From Vreelandella sp031769195 (GTDB lineage: Bacteria > Pseudomonadota > Gammaproteobacteria > Pseudomonadales > Halomonadaceae), in assembly GCF_031769195.1 (NCBI RefSeq), contig NZ_JAVHNP010000001.1, positions 434,001 to 498,000 on the forward strand: a stretch of 64,000 nt of DNA, in the 5' to 3' direction. The notes beneath the pieces were generated by a model. The model saw only the letters and a program-made list of their open reading frames with translations, was not told where the DNA came from and made no database searches. Position 1 is the stretch's first letter; every line of letters starts with the position of its first letter. Both the position numbers and the translations under genes were made by a program. Shown here piece after piece: positions 25,361-34,096 of this stretch.

Positions 25361-25470
25361 GTACTCATCAGTGATTTGCTGCAGTTGGTATTATTCGACG
25401 CAATTAGTCGTTGTGATCGTTATGGGCAAAGACCCTGCACTGAGCCGTTATTACTTATTGTTTTGGTATC

Positions 25471-25486
25471 TGCAAACACTGCGCCC
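25471..25486 (-). promoter_or_regulatory. Sigma-54 promoter of nasA (minus strand)
   Basis: Minus-strand GGGCGCAGTGTTTGCA keeps the obligatory GG-N10-GC and matches most of TGGCACG-N4-TTGCA. It would start the message about 200 bases upstream of nasA, ahead of the attenuator. Confidence 0.7.
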
Positions 25487-25616
25487 ATGGTGCTCTAAAA
25501 TCATCAAAACAATTAACAAACAATCACTTAAAAAAATATCTATCCGCTCTACTTCTTGCCAAAAAATAGGCCTTTGTCGAACAGGCGGTTGAAGAGAGTG
25601 CATTAACCGCCGCTTA

Positions 25617-25633
25617 AGCACCAAAGTAGCGCA
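25617..25633. promoter_or_regulatory. Candidate NtrC enhancer site
   Basis: AGCACCAAAGTAGCGCA matches 11 of the 14 fixed bases of the NtrC dyad TGCACCA-N3-TGGTGCA. It lies between the two sigma-54 promoters, about 90 bp from one and 130 bp from the other. The interval 25487-25721 holds no gene that I can support. Confidence 0.45.
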
Positions 25634-25721
25634 AGCCCTGTGATGCGCCAGCCGCCTGCGGCTGCTTCAAACTTACTTAACACGCTGATTATCCTTCGTT
25701 TAATTCACCTACAGCAAAAGC

Positions 25722-25737
25722 TGGCGGGATTTTTGCT
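25722..25737 (+). promoter_or_regulatory. Sigma-54 promoter of the nirBD operon
   Basis: TGGCGGGATTTTTGCT matches TGGCACG-N4-TTGCW except at two positions and keeps GG-N10-GC. The transcription start would be near 25748, just before the two leader hairpins. Confidence 0.75.
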
Positions 25738-25758
25738 GACCGTAAAGTAAGACAGTTC

Positions 25759-25858
25759 GGCAACCAACGGCGGTTGCTACGCGTTACCTAAGACGCCAAC
25801 GGGCAACGACGCCCCTGATACTCCCTCCTTTCGAGGGTCGTATCAGGGGCGTTTTTTT
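25759..25858 (+). promoter_or_regulatory. ANTAR-type two-hairpin antitermination leader with terminator
   Basis: Hairpin 1 (25760-25777) is GCAACC / GGTTGC with hexaloop AACGGC. Hairpin 2 (25801-25814) is GGGC / GCCC with hexaloop AACGAC. Both loops have A1 and G4, the signature of ANTAR-protein RNA targets (NasR, NasT, EutV class). Hairpin 2 overlaps the 5' arm of a strong terminator (25809-25821 with 25840-25852, plus an inner CCCTC / GAGGG) that ends in seven T. Binding of an ANTAR protein would hold hairpin 2 and block termination. Confidence 0.85.
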
Positions 25859-25910
25859 ATTTGCTGAACCTTATGTTTCAACCACATATGTTCAACCAAA
25901 GGAGCCACCT

Positions 25911-27206
25911 ATGGAAACCGCTTCCCGGTGCTCACCGAACGACCATCTCATTATTATTGGCAATGGCATGGCCTGCCATCGGCTGGTGGAGGCGCTGGTG
26001 CAGCACTCCCAGCGCCCGCGCCAAATCACTGTGCTGGGAGATGAGCCATCCCCCGCCTATAACCGCATTTTGCTCTCTGCGTTATTGGCTGGCGAGCTAT
26101 CGTCAGAGGCACTAACCCTTCGTGACGCGGCCTGGTATGTCAATAACGACGTAACGCTACGACTGAACGATTGTGTTAACCGCATTGATCGCCAACGCCG
26201 CCTTGTCATCACCCAAGGGGGGCAAACCTTCAGCTATGACCGGCTGGTCATTGCAACGGGCTCTCGCCCTACGCTTCCAAGCACGCCCGGTATCACGCTG
26301 AAAGGTGTACACACCTTCCGCGACCTGCGCGATGCCGACGCCTTAGAAGCGATTGCCCAGCAAGGTGGTCACACCATTGTGGTAGGCGGTGGCCTGCTGG
26401 GGTTAGAAGCTGCCGAAGGCCTTCGAAAGCGGGGCGGTCACGCACTGAGTGTTTGTGTTTTGCAGCGCAGCTCACGGTTGATGAACCGCCAGTTGGACCC
26501 GACCGCCGCCAAGCTACTGGAAACCGCGCTCAGCGAGCGCGGTATTGCCATTGAAACCGGCGCATCGCTTGCCGCCCTGGAAGATAACGGCCATGGGCAG
26601 GTGCAAACGGTCACGCTCAGCGATGGCCGAAAGCTACCTGCCGACAGCGTGATTGTGGCGGCGGGGATTACCCCGAATGCTGAACTAGGCCAGACAAGCG
26701 GTCTTGTGTGCGACCGCGCCATTGTGGTGGATGGTCATATGGCCACCTCGGATGCTCGCGTCTATGCCCTGGGTGAATGCTGCCAGTTTCAGCAGCACAC
26801 CTACGGGCTGGTGGAACCTATTTGGCGCCAAGTGGAGGTGCTGGCCGCCGTGCTGTGCGGTGAAACGCCAGCGGCGTATCAAGAAGCCCCCACCGCCACC
26901 AAGCTGAAAGTCAGCGGCATTAGCCTGTTTGCCTTTGGCCCCACAGAGGCCAAAACAGAGCACGAAGCGCTGCACTACCACGACCCGGAAAGCGGCGACT
27001 ACTGCCGTTTATTGCTGCATCAAGGCCGTTTGGTTGGTGCCGTTCTGTATGGCGACACCCGCCACGGCCCCTGGTACTTCGAGCAGACCCTGGCCGCAAC
27101 GGATCTCACCGCCTGCCGCCACAGGCTGCTGTTTGGCGCCACTGATGCTCAAACAGCCCTCGACACCCACGCATCCTCTTTATCACTCACCCGCGAGGCG
27201 GCTTAA
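25911..27206 (+). CDS. FAD/NAD(P)H oxidoreductase, probable nitrate reductase electron-transfer subunit
   Basis: A 431-residue flavoprotein of the NirB N-terminal/NasB-NasC type. Motifs: FAD site HLIIIGNGMACHRLVEAL, ATGSRP, NAD(P) site TIVVGGGLLGLEAAEGL and the second FAD site MATSDARVYALGECC. No iron-sulfur domain follows, unlike NirB. As first gene of the unit with nirB and nirD, divergent from nasA, it is the likely NADH-to-NasA electron donor. Gene naming differs between species, so no symbol is given. AAGGAG lies seven bases before the ATG. It is expressed behind the sigma-54 promoter and attenuator. Confidence 0.85.
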   Translation: METASRCSPNDHLIIIGNGMACHRLVEALVQHSQRPRQITVLGDEPSPAYNRILLSALLAGELSSEALTLRDAAWYVNNDVTLRLNDCVNRIDRQRRLVITQGGQTFSYDRLVIATGSRPTLPSTPGITLKGVHTFRDLRDADALEAIAQQGGHTIVVGGGLLGLEAAEGLRKRGGHALSVCVLQRSSRLMNRQLDPTAAKLLETALSERGIAIETGASLAALEDNGHGQVQTVTLSDGRKLPADSVIVAAGITPNAELGQTSGLVCDRAIVVDGHMATSDARVYALGECCQFQQHTYGLVEPIWRQVEVLAAVLCGETPAAYQEAPTATKLKVSGISLFAFGPTEAKTEHEALHYHDPESGDYCRLLLHQGRLVGAVLYGDTRHGPWYFEQTLAATDLTACRHRLLFGATDAQTALDTHASSLSLTREAA

Positions 27207-27208
27207 CT

Positions 27209-29749
27209 ATGGTTAATCAGCAACTATCAACTCCCACAACCGCGTCGCGCAAGCAAACGTTGATCATCGTAGGCAACGGCATGGTGGGCCACCATTTTGC
27301 CGAACAGCTGGTGGAAAGCGGTGCGCTGGCCGGGTTTGACGTCACTATCTTTGGCGATGAGCGCCATCGCGCTTACGACCGGGTGCATTTATCCGAGTAC
27401 TTTAGCGGGCGCGACGCACAGTCGCTGGCCCTGTGTGATGCCGATTACTATCAGACCCACGGCATTGAACTACGCAGCGGTGAAGCCGTCACGGCGATAG
27501 ACCGCGAAGTGCAAGTGGTGATGACTGCTCAGGGGCGCTACTCCTACGACCAGTTAGTGCTGGCGACCGGCTCTTTCCCCTTTGTGCCCCCCATTCCCGG
27601 CAACGACAGCGAAGGCTGCCTGGTCTACCGCACGCTAGATGACCTTGACGCCATTCAGGCAGCGGCCAAAAACGCCACCAATGGCGTGGTGGTCGGTGGC
27701 GGTTTGCTCGGCCTGGAAGCCGCTAACGCGCTACGCGGGCTGAACCTGGATACCGCCGTGGTGGAATTTGCCCCGCGCCTGATGCCCATGCAGGTAGACA
27801 GCGAAGGCGGTGAACTGCTGAAAGAGAAAATCGAAACCCTCGGCGTTCAGGTGCTGACCGAGCGGGCGACCCAACGTATCGAACCCGGCGACACCAGCCG
27901 CCTGCGCATGGTCTTTCAAGATGACACGGTGCTGGAAACCGACCTGATTGTTTTCTCTGCCGGTATTCGCCCCCAGGATACCCTCGCCCGGGAGTGCGGT
28001 TTGACCCTTGGCGAACGCGGCGGCGTAGTGATTGATAACCAGTGCCGCACCAGCGACCCTCACATTCTGGCCATTGGCGAAGTCGCCCTATGGAACCAGA
28101 GTATTTTTGGCCTCGTGGCACCTGGTTACCAAATGGCGAAAGCAGCCGTCGCCACGCTCACAGGCGGCGACACCTGCTTTAACGGTGCCGATATGAGCAC
28201 TAAGTTAAAGCTGTTGGGCGTCGATGTGGGCTCCATTGGTGATGCCCACGGCACCCAACACCCGGGTGCCCGCATGTTCCGCTATCTCGACCCGCTCACC
28301 CAGGTCTACCGCAAACTGGTGGTGACCAGCGACGGTAAAAAGCTGCTGGGTGCCATGCTGGTAGGCGATAACAGCGTTTACGACACGCTGCTGCAGTACT
28401 ACGCCAACGGCATTGAGCTACCTAAAGAGCCTGCATCGCTCATTCTGCCCCAACAAAGCGGTGCTGCCCCGGCGCTGGGGCCGGATGCCCTTCCGCAAAC
28501 GGCAATGATCTGCTCTTGTCACAACGTCACCAAAGGCACCATCTGCAGCGCCATCGATGCCGGTGCAGCTGACCTTGTCAGCGTCAAAGGTGCCACCAAA
28601 GCCAGCACTGGCTGCGGTGGCTGTACGGCGCTGCTCAAAAGCGTGGTGGACCATGAGTTGGAAGCTCGCGGCGTTGAGGTGGATAAGTCCATCTGCGAGC
28701 ACTTCGCCCATACCCGCCAAGGGCTTTACGACATTGTGCGTGTCGAAGGCATCAAGACGTTTAGCGAGCTGATGGAGAAACACGGCAATAAAGAGACACA
28801 TCGCCTAGGCTGCGATATCTGCAAACCAGCGGTGGCGTCGATTCTTGCCTCCTGCTTTAACGAACCGATTACCGACGCTGCCCACGTGCCGCTGCAAGAT
28901 ACCAACGACACCTTCATGGCCAATATGCAGAAAAACGGTACCTATTCGGTGGTGCCGCGCATTGCGGGCGGTGAAATCACCCCGGATAAACTGGTGGTGC
29001 TGGGGCAAGTGGCTCAAAAGTACCAGCTATATACCAAGATTACCGGCGGCCAGCGTATTGACCTTTTCGGCGCACGGTTAGAGGACTTGCCCGCTATCTG
29101 GGGCGAGCTGATTGAAGCAGGCTTTGAGACCGGCCACGCCTACGGCAAATCGTTGCGCACCGTGAAGTCCTGTGTGGGCAGTACGTGGTGTCGCTATGGC
29201 GTGCAGGACAGCGTGGGCATGGCGATTCAATTAGAGAACCGCTACAAGGGCCTGCGTGCACCTCACAAGATCAAGTTTGGAGTATCCGGCTGCACCCGCG
29301 AGTGTGCCGAAGCCCAAAGTAAAGACATTGGCATTATCGCCACCGAAAACGGCTGGAACCTCTACGTATGCGGTAACGGCGGCATGCGTCCACGCCACGC
29401 GGAACTGTTCGCCACCGATTTAGATGACGAGCAACTCTACCGCACCATCGACCGCTTTTTGATGTTCTACGTGCGCACCGCTGATCGCCTACAGCGCACG
29501 TCCGTATGGCGCGAAAACCTTGAAGGCGGCTTGGATTACCTGAAAGAGGTCATTTTGGAAGACAGCCTTGGAATTGGCGCTGAGTTGGAACGGCAAATGC
29601 AGCATGTGGTGGAAAGCTACCAGTGCGAATGGGCAAACGCCATCAGCGACCCGGAAAAGCTCAAGCGTTTTAGAAGTTTCGTGAACGATGCAAGGCCCGA
29701 CCCTTCCATCATCATGACGTCTGAGCGCGGCCAGCTCCGCCCTGCTTAA
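27209..29749 (+). CDS. nirB: NADH-dependent nitrite reductase large subunit
   Basis: An 846-residue cytoplasmic enzyme reducing nitrite to ammonium. Order: FAD/NAD oxidoreductase (IIVGNGMVGHHFAEQLVESG; VVVGGGLLGLEAANAL), a BFD-like [2Fe-2S] domain (MICSCHNVTKGTICSAIDAG, then TGCGGC), then the sulfite/nitrite reductase ferredoxin-like and catalytic domains. C655, C661, C695 and C699 (C-x5-C and C-x3-C) hold the siroheme-[4Fe-4S] centre. It starts three bases after the preceding stop, so coupling is tight. The N-terminal half is related to the gene just upstream, indicating an old duplication. Confidence 0.95.
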   Translation: MVNQQLSTPTTASRKQTLIIVGNGMVGHHFAEQLVESGALAGFDVTIFGDERHRAYDRVHLSEYFSGRDAQSLALCDADYYQTHGIELRSGEAVTAIDREVQVVMTAQGRYSYDQLVLATGSFPFVPPIPGNDSEGCLVYRTLDDLDAIQAAAKNATNGVVVGGGLLGLEAANALRGLNLDTAVVEFAPRLMPMQVDSEGGELLKEKIETLGVQVLTERATQRIEPGDTSRLRMVFQDDTVLETDLIVFSAGIRPQDTLARECGLTLGERGGVVIDNQCRTSDPHILAIGEVALWNQSIFGLVAPGYQMAKAAVATLTGGDTCFNGADMSTKLKLLGVDVGSIGDAHGTQHPGARMFRYLDPLTQVYRKLVVTSDGKKLLGAMLVGDNSVYDTLLQYYANGIELPKEPASLILPQQSGAAPALGPDALPQTAMICSCHNVTKGTICSAIDAGAADLVSVKGATKASTGCGGCTALLKSVVDHELEARGVEVDKSICEHFAHTRQGLYDIVRVEGIKTFSELMEKHGNKETHRLGCDICKPAVASILASCFNEPITDAAHVPLQDTNDTFMANMQKNGTYSVVPRIAGGEITPDKLVVLGQVAQKYQLYTKITGGQRIDLFGARLEDLPAIWGELIEAGFETGHAYGKSLRTVKSCVGSTWCRYGVQDSVGMAIQLENRYKGLRAPHKIKFGVSGCTRECAEAQSKDIGIIATENGWNLYVCGNGGMRPRHAELFATDLDDEQLYRTIDRFLMFYVRTADRLQRTSVWRENLEGGLDYLKEVILEDSLGIGAELERQMQHVVESYQCEWANAISDPEKLKRFRSFVNDARPDPSIIMTSERGQLRPA

Positions 29750-29777
29750 CCCAGTGACCACCGAATCGAGGACAACC

Positions 29778-30152
29778 ATGACCGCCACCGCACTCATACC
29801 CACGAACCGCAACGACACTTGGCAGCCACTCTGCACCAGAGCAGACCTCGTGGCCTTTTCCGGCGTTGCCGCATGGCTGAACACACCGGAAGGCCCTGCC
29901 CAAGTGGCGCTGTTCTATTTGCCCGGCCACGCGCAAGAGCTCTATGCCCTGGACCACTTCGATCCTTTCTCAAAGGCTTATGTAATTGCCCGCGGTATCA
30001 TCGGCGATATCAAAGGCAGCCCCGTGGTGGCCTCTCCAATCTACAAACAGCACTTCCGCTTGGAAGATGGTCAATGCCTGGAGGAGGGTGAGGTGCGCCT
30101 GCGCACTTGGCGCGTCGCCTTTAAGGGGGATGAGGTGTGGGTAGAAGGCTAG
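29778..30152 (+). CDS. nirD: Nitrite reductase small subunit
   Basis: A 124-residue protein with the Rieske-like beta fold of NirD. The normal Rieske C-x-H/C-x2-H cluster ligands are absent, as is usual for NirD, so it has a structural or docking role for NirB. Landmarks are ALFYLPGHAQELYALDHFDPFSKA and GSPVVASPIYKQHF. ATG 29778, preceded by GAGGA, is preferred to the in-frame GTG at 29754. It is last in the operon and is followed by a long perfect stem-loop. Confidence 0.92.
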   Translation: MTATALIPTNRNDTWQPLCTRADLVAFSGVAAWLNTPEGPAQVALFYLPGHAQELYALDHFDPFSKAYVIARGIIGDIKGSPVVASPIYKQHFRLEDGQCLEEGEVRLRTWRVAFKGDEVWVEG

Positions 30153-30186
30153 CCGAACGCTTACCTCTACAATGACACCCTGCAAC

Positions 30187-30228
30187 GCAAACAGCCGCGC
30201 CGCCTGGATAGGCGGCGCGGCTGTTTGC
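30187..30228. terminator. Long perfect stem-loop between convergent nirD and hydrolase genes
   Basis: A perfect 19-bp inverted repeat with a GGAT loop; the arm is GCAAACAGCCGCGCCGCCT. It lies 35 bases after nirD and 14 bases from the stop of the minus-strand gene. It should act in both directions although no T-run follows. Confidence 0.75.
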
Positions 30229-30241
30229 GAGTGAACGCTAC

Positions 30242-31078
30242 TTATTGATCCAAAAACCGAATCAGTGCTTGGTTGAACGCCTCGGGATGGGTGGCGTTAA
30301 GCCCATGCGGGCCACCCTCGATCACCTCTAGCGAAGCGTTGGGCAGCAGCTCAGCGGCGCGCTTGCCGCTTACTTCAAAGGGAACAATGCCATCAGCATC
30401 CCCGTGTAGGATAAGCGTCGGAATGTCGATCTTGGGTAAATCCTTGCGGAAGTCAGTGTAGCTAAACGCTTTGATACAGTCGTGGGTCGCTTTGGGGGAG
30501 GCAAACGCCGCGATATCGCGATGATAGAGCCGGTTCGGTTCGCTGATCAGGTCGCTCTTGTCATTGGCGGTAAAGAAGCTTTTGGTAAAGTCATCCAAGA
30601 AGGCGATGCGGTCACCCTTCACGCCTTCTAGAAACTGATGAATCGTAGCGTCGTCCAGTCCACCATCCGGGTTATCGTCAGTTTGATACAGGTACGGTGG
30701 TACCGCCGCTGCCAGCACCGCTTTACTGACACGCTCAGTCCCATAGCTCGACAAATAGCGTGCGACTTCACCACCGCCCATGGAGAAGCCCACCAAGGTA
30801 GCGTCGTTGAGATCCAGTGCGTCCAGCAACTTTTTGAGATCAGAGGCGAGGGTATCGTAGTCATAACCGCCATCCGCTTGGGTCGAACGGCCAAAACCAC
30901 GGCGGTCATAGGTCACCACCTTGTAGCCCGCATCCACCAGCGCAGGCACCTGCTTCTCCCAAGAGCGGCCACTTAAAGGCCAGCCGTGGATCAGTACGAC
31001 CGGTTTACCTGCCCCGTGCACCTCGTAGTAAATCTCAACCGGTGTGCCCTGCTCCGTCCCTGCGTTCAGAAATGGCAT
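30242..31078 (-). CDS. Alpha/beta hydrolase, cofactor-free haloperoxidase/perhydrolase type
   Basis: A 278-residue soluble hydrolase. The oxyanion/start motif VVLIHGWPLSGRSWEKQ, nucleophile Ser in LVGFSMGGGEVARY, acidic residue in LILHGDADGIVPF and His in EGGPHGLNATH form a complete triad. The sequence around them is typical of non-haem chloroperoxidase (perhydrolase/esterase) proteins. AGGAG lies upstream of the ATG. It is transcribed alone toward nirD. The physiological substrate is unknown. Confidence 0.88.
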   Translation of the reverse strand: MPFLNAGTEQGTPVEIYYEVHGAGKPVVLIHGWPLSGRSWEKQVPALVDAGYKVVTYDRRGFGRSTQADGGYDYDTLASDLKKLLDALDLNDATLVGFSMGGGEVARYLSSYGTERVSKAVLAAAVPPYLYQTDDNPDGGLDDATIHQFLEGVKGDRIAFLDDFTKSFFTANDKSDLISEPNRLYHRDIAAFASPKATHDCIKAFSYTDFRKDLPKIDIPTLILHGDADGIVPFEVSGKRAAELLPNASLEVIEGGPHGLNATHPEAFNQALIRFLDQ

Positions 31079-31124
31079 CGCATCAATCTCCTGGTTTGGC
31101 GTTCACTAACAGCGTCATTCAAGG

Positions 31125-31679
31125 CTAGTACAACGTCTTGGAGGCTGCCAAACCATCCGACAGGGCTGGGGAGTACTTGAATATCCAGCAATCTTTAAGC
31201 GTCCCTCTCACTCTAGAATAGAGAGACAGTCGTTCCTGGGCTGTGAACCCGCTTTTTATCAAAACGCGCTGGGAGGCGCTATTGTCCTCCGTCACCACTG
31301 CTTCCAACTGGGTGACGCCATACACACAGCGAGCCTCTGTCACTAGGCGTTTCAGTGCAGCCTGCGCCACTCCCCGACCGCCAGCGCTGCGAGCAATTCG
31401 ATACCCTACCTGTGCATGCTCACCGACAATGTTGCGCAGGTTAGCGCGTCCCACGATGACGCCTCGCTCACGGATGACCAGTGGATTCATCTTGCGCTGG
31501 GCGTTGAGCGCTAAACAATCGATAATGTGCTTAGCCACCCCTTGTGGTGTGTAAAAGCACTCGGCTCTGGCCTCAATATGTTGCTCAAACCAAGCACGCT
31601 CCGCGAGTTCGAAACGCAGCAGCTCATCTGCATCTTCATGCGTTAACAAATGAAAGGTTAGGTCTTTAGCCTGGCGCAT
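31125..31679 (-). CDS. GNAT-family N-acetyltransferase
   Basis: A 184-residue acetyltransferase-like protein. The acetyl-CoA loop region is present (VGYRIARSAGGRGVAQAALK), followed by the C-terminal helix/strand with SQRVLIKSGF, as in RimJ/RimL-like enzymes. AAGGAGG lies upstream of ATG 31679, and the longer frame extends through this ribosome-binding site. It ends 46 bases from the start of the minus-strand hydrolase gene and may be upstream of it in one transcript. The acceptor substrate is not predictable. Confidence 0.82.
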   Translation of the reverse strand: MRQAKDLTFHLLTHEDADELLRFELAERAWFEQHIEARAECFYTPQGVAKHIIDCLALNAQRKMNPLVIRERGVIVGRANLRNIVGEHAQVGYRIARSAGGRGVAQAALKRLVTEARCVYGVTQLEAVVTEDNSASQRVLIKSGFTAQERLSLYSRVRGTLKDCWIFKYSPALSDGLAASKTLY

Positions 31680-31804
31680 CTCCACATCCCTCCTTGGGTG
31701 CAGTACAAGTAACGTCCTTAACTGGGCATAAATGACTGACATTGCCCGCCGTGATATTGCTATGCTTGCCAGCCTCTTGATAAAGGCATGGGAGCCATAC
31801 GTTC

Positions 31805-32761
31805 GTGAAGAAAGAATCCAGTACCTTAGCCTTTTCCGCCTTCATGGCGCTGCTAATCGGCTGTGCCGGCATTGTGGCCACACTCGCCTCTAATTCCCAA
31901 GCCATCCTGCTGGATGGGTTGTTTAATCTTATCTACTTTAGCGTAGCGCTGGTGACCATCAAGGTCAGCAGGCTTGCCAGCCGCCCAGATAGCGAGTCGT
32001 ACCCGTTTGGCTATAGCTATTTCGAATCACTGGTTAATTTATGTAAAGGTTTGCTGATTTTAGGCGTGTCGATTTTTGCCTTGGTGGACGCGGTGGCGGC
32101 CTTACTTACCGGCGGAAGGGAGATTTCGGCAGGATTGGCGGTGATTTATGCGCTGTTTGCAACGGCTGCGTGCTCGCTTACCGCCTGGGTGATGCACCGT
32201 AGTCAGCGCCATGTGAGCAGCCCACTAGTCGCTGCCGACAAGCTGAACTGGCTGGTGAACAGTGTGATTTCAGGGGCCGTACTGGCAGCGTTCTGCTTGG
32301 TGATGCTGTTTGAACGTCTCGGCTGGCGGGCTGTTTTGCCCTACGTCGACTCGGTATTGGTCATTGCGGTCGTCGTCCTCTGCCTGGGGGTGCCCGTACG
32401 CATGGCATCGCAGGCGCTAAGAGAGCTGCTCAACAAAACCCCGGAAGAAGCCGTCGCCGAACCGGTGCGCCAAGCCGTCGCCCGTGGTCTTGCCGATATC
32501 GACACCCTGGAAGTGCGCGTGCGTATGGTGCGACCCGGCCGCCTACTCTACGTCATCGTCCACGTGGTACTCCCCAAAGAGCTGCCCGAAGCGACCCTGG
32601 CGAACCAAGATGCGCTGCGTCAGCGCATCGATGAAGAAGTACGCCGCTACTACTCGCCCGTGGTATGCGACGTGGTCTTCACTGCCGACAACCGCTGGGC
32701 TGCACCCTCTTGTGGGCTGCTGGTGGATACACACGCCTCCTCGCCAACTAACAATGCTTAA
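31805..32761 (+). CDS. Cation diffusion facilitator family transporter
   Basis: A 318-residue membrane protein with six hydrophobic helices (near residues 8-28, 35-55, 78-100, 112-130, 150-172, 180-205) and a cytoplasmic C-terminal domain, the CDF pattern. LLDGLFNLIYF in TM2 and AADKLNWLVN in TM5 carry the Asp/Asn positions of the CDF metal site. The usual HxxxD is altered, so metal choice is unclear. The start is GTG with GGGAG eight bases upstream. It converges with the MFS gene, leaving four bases between stops. Confidence 0.83.
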   Translation: MKKESSTLAFSAFMALLIGCAGIVATLASNSQAILLDGLFNLIYFSVALVTIKVSRLASRPDSESYPFGYSYFESLVNLCKGLLILGVSIFALVDAVAALLTGGREISAGLAVIYALFATAACSLTAWVMHRSQRHVSSPLVAADKLNWLVNSVISGAVLAAFCLVMLFERLGWRAVLPYVDSVLVIAVVVLCLGVPVRMASQALRELLNKTPEEAVAEPVRQAVARGLADIDTLEVRVRMVRPGRLLYVIVHVVLPKELPEATLANQDALRQRIDEEVRRYYSPVVCDVVFTADNRWAAPSCGLLVDTHASSPTNNA

Positions 32762-32765
32762 CGGA

Positions 32766-33920
32766 CTACAGCGAGCGGCGCAGCAACAGCGCCGTTACCA
32801 TCACACCGCCCAAGAGTGCTAATCCAAACAGAGACAACGCCAGAACATGACCGACTGCATCAATGAGTAGTCCGGTCATGATCACCGGGAGACTGAAACC
32901 AATATATGCCATCAAAAAGTAACCGGCGCTGGCCTGAGAAACAGCAGCCTCGCCCGCTGCCAAGACACCACTCAACCCACCCAGGTAAATAAACCCGTAG
33001 CAAGCGCTGCTGGCGGCAACCGTTCCCATCAGCACTGCCGATAGATAGCCTTGAACAGCACCCCAGGCGATTAGCGCATAGGCCATTGGCAAAATGACCA
33101 GCCCCAGTAGCGTTGCACTGCGTGGTGTCAACTTTCTTGCCCAAGGTTGAAATAGCACACCGCAACTGCAAATACCAAACGTGGCGAATCCACTCCATAC
33201 AGATAAACCGTGGCGCTGCAGGGCGGAAGGGAGTATCGCAATCACTAACCCTACTGTTGCCCATGCCAGTAAAATGGCTAGCCCGAAGGCGAAAGTACCC
33301 CGAGGGAAGCTTGGCAAACGAAGCAGAGAGCGCTTATTGGCACTCGGTGGGGTATCCCCCAGAGTAGAAACCGCCATAAGCGCCAGCGTCGCGGCAGCCA
33401 TATAAATCCACAAACTGGGGGGCGACATACTAGTGGTATGGAAGAGAAACAGGCTAGTGACCGCGGCTCCCAAACCAAAACCCAGCGAGGTGCTGGCCGT
33501 TACGTAGTTGGTGGCAACACGGTTATCCTCCCGGCTCACGAGCAGTTGCATATAAGCAGGCGCGACTGCCGACGTCAGCCCCATGCTGATGCCCAGTAGA
33601 AAGCGGGCTACTCCTAGTGCCACCAAACTGGGGGCTATTAAGGTCGTTGCAGTCGCCATTAGACTTAGCAGTAGCGCGGCCATGATTAATGGCTTGCGCC
33701 CCACTCGATCTGCCAGTCCGTTTAAACCCAGCAGAACTGGCAAGACACCCACTACGTAGCAGGCAAAGGCGATCGTTGTCGCCCCTACCCCCAAGCCGTC
33801 GCGCGCGGCGAGTGCATCGTAGAGCGGAGCCTGTAAATTAACCGCTGTGGTAATCATGCACAGCGCAAAGGCCAGATAAACAGCACTGCGGACAGTGGCT
33901 CGAGGTAAAGCGCGGTTCAT
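32766..33920 (-). CDS. Major facilitator superfamily transporter
   Basis: A 384-residue permease with twelve predicted helices. The MFS motif between TM2 and TM3 is clear (LNGLADRVGRKPLIMAALLL), and TM1 begins YLAFALCMITTAVNLQAPLYD. It resembles drug/metabolite efflux MFS proteins. It is divergent from a MocR-type regulator, which probably controls it. AGGA lies eight bases before the ATG. Substrate is unknown; the PLP-binding type of the regulator hints at an amino acid, amine or vitamin B6-related compound. Confidence 0.87.
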   Translation of the reverse strand: MNRALPRATVRSAVYLAFALCMITTAVNLQAPLYDALAARDGLGVGATTIAFACYVVGVLPVLLGLNGLADRVGRKPLIMAALLLSLMATATTLIAPSLVALGVARFLLGISMGLTSAVAPAYMQLLVSREDNRVATNYVTASTSLGFGLGAAVTSLFLFHTTSMSPPSLWIYMAAATLALMAVSTLGDTPPSANKRSLLRLPSFPRGTFAFGLAILLAWATVGLVIAILPSALQRHGLSVWSGFATFGICSCGVLFQPWARKLTPRSATLLGLVILPMAYALIAWGAVQGYLSAVLMGTVAASSACYGFIYLGGLSGVLAAGEAAVSQASAGYFLMAYIGFSLPVIMTGLLIDAVGHVLALSLFGLALLGGVMVTALLLRRSL

Positions 33921-34011
33921 AGCATTATCCTAAATAAGCAGATATTTGAACCACTAAGCTCCCACGCTTGCCGATCACCGGTAAGATACACTTGGCAACC
34001 AGTTTCAAGAC

Positions 34012-34054
34012 ACTGTTCCGCCCTTTTCGAGAACAGTTTTACAGCACAGTTTTA
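34012..34054. promoter_or_regulatory. Repeat cluster between MFS and MocR genes (candidate MocR operator)
   Basis: ACTGTTC / GAACAGT (34012-34037) is a perfect inverted repeat. ACAGTTTTA occurs twice in direct orientation (34033-34041 and 34046-34054) with a 13-base period. MocR proteins often bind direct repeats near their own divergent promoter. Confidence 0.5.
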
Positions 34055-34096
34055 AAGAAAGACTGTGGAGAACCGTTGTGAGCCACAGGGTCCACT

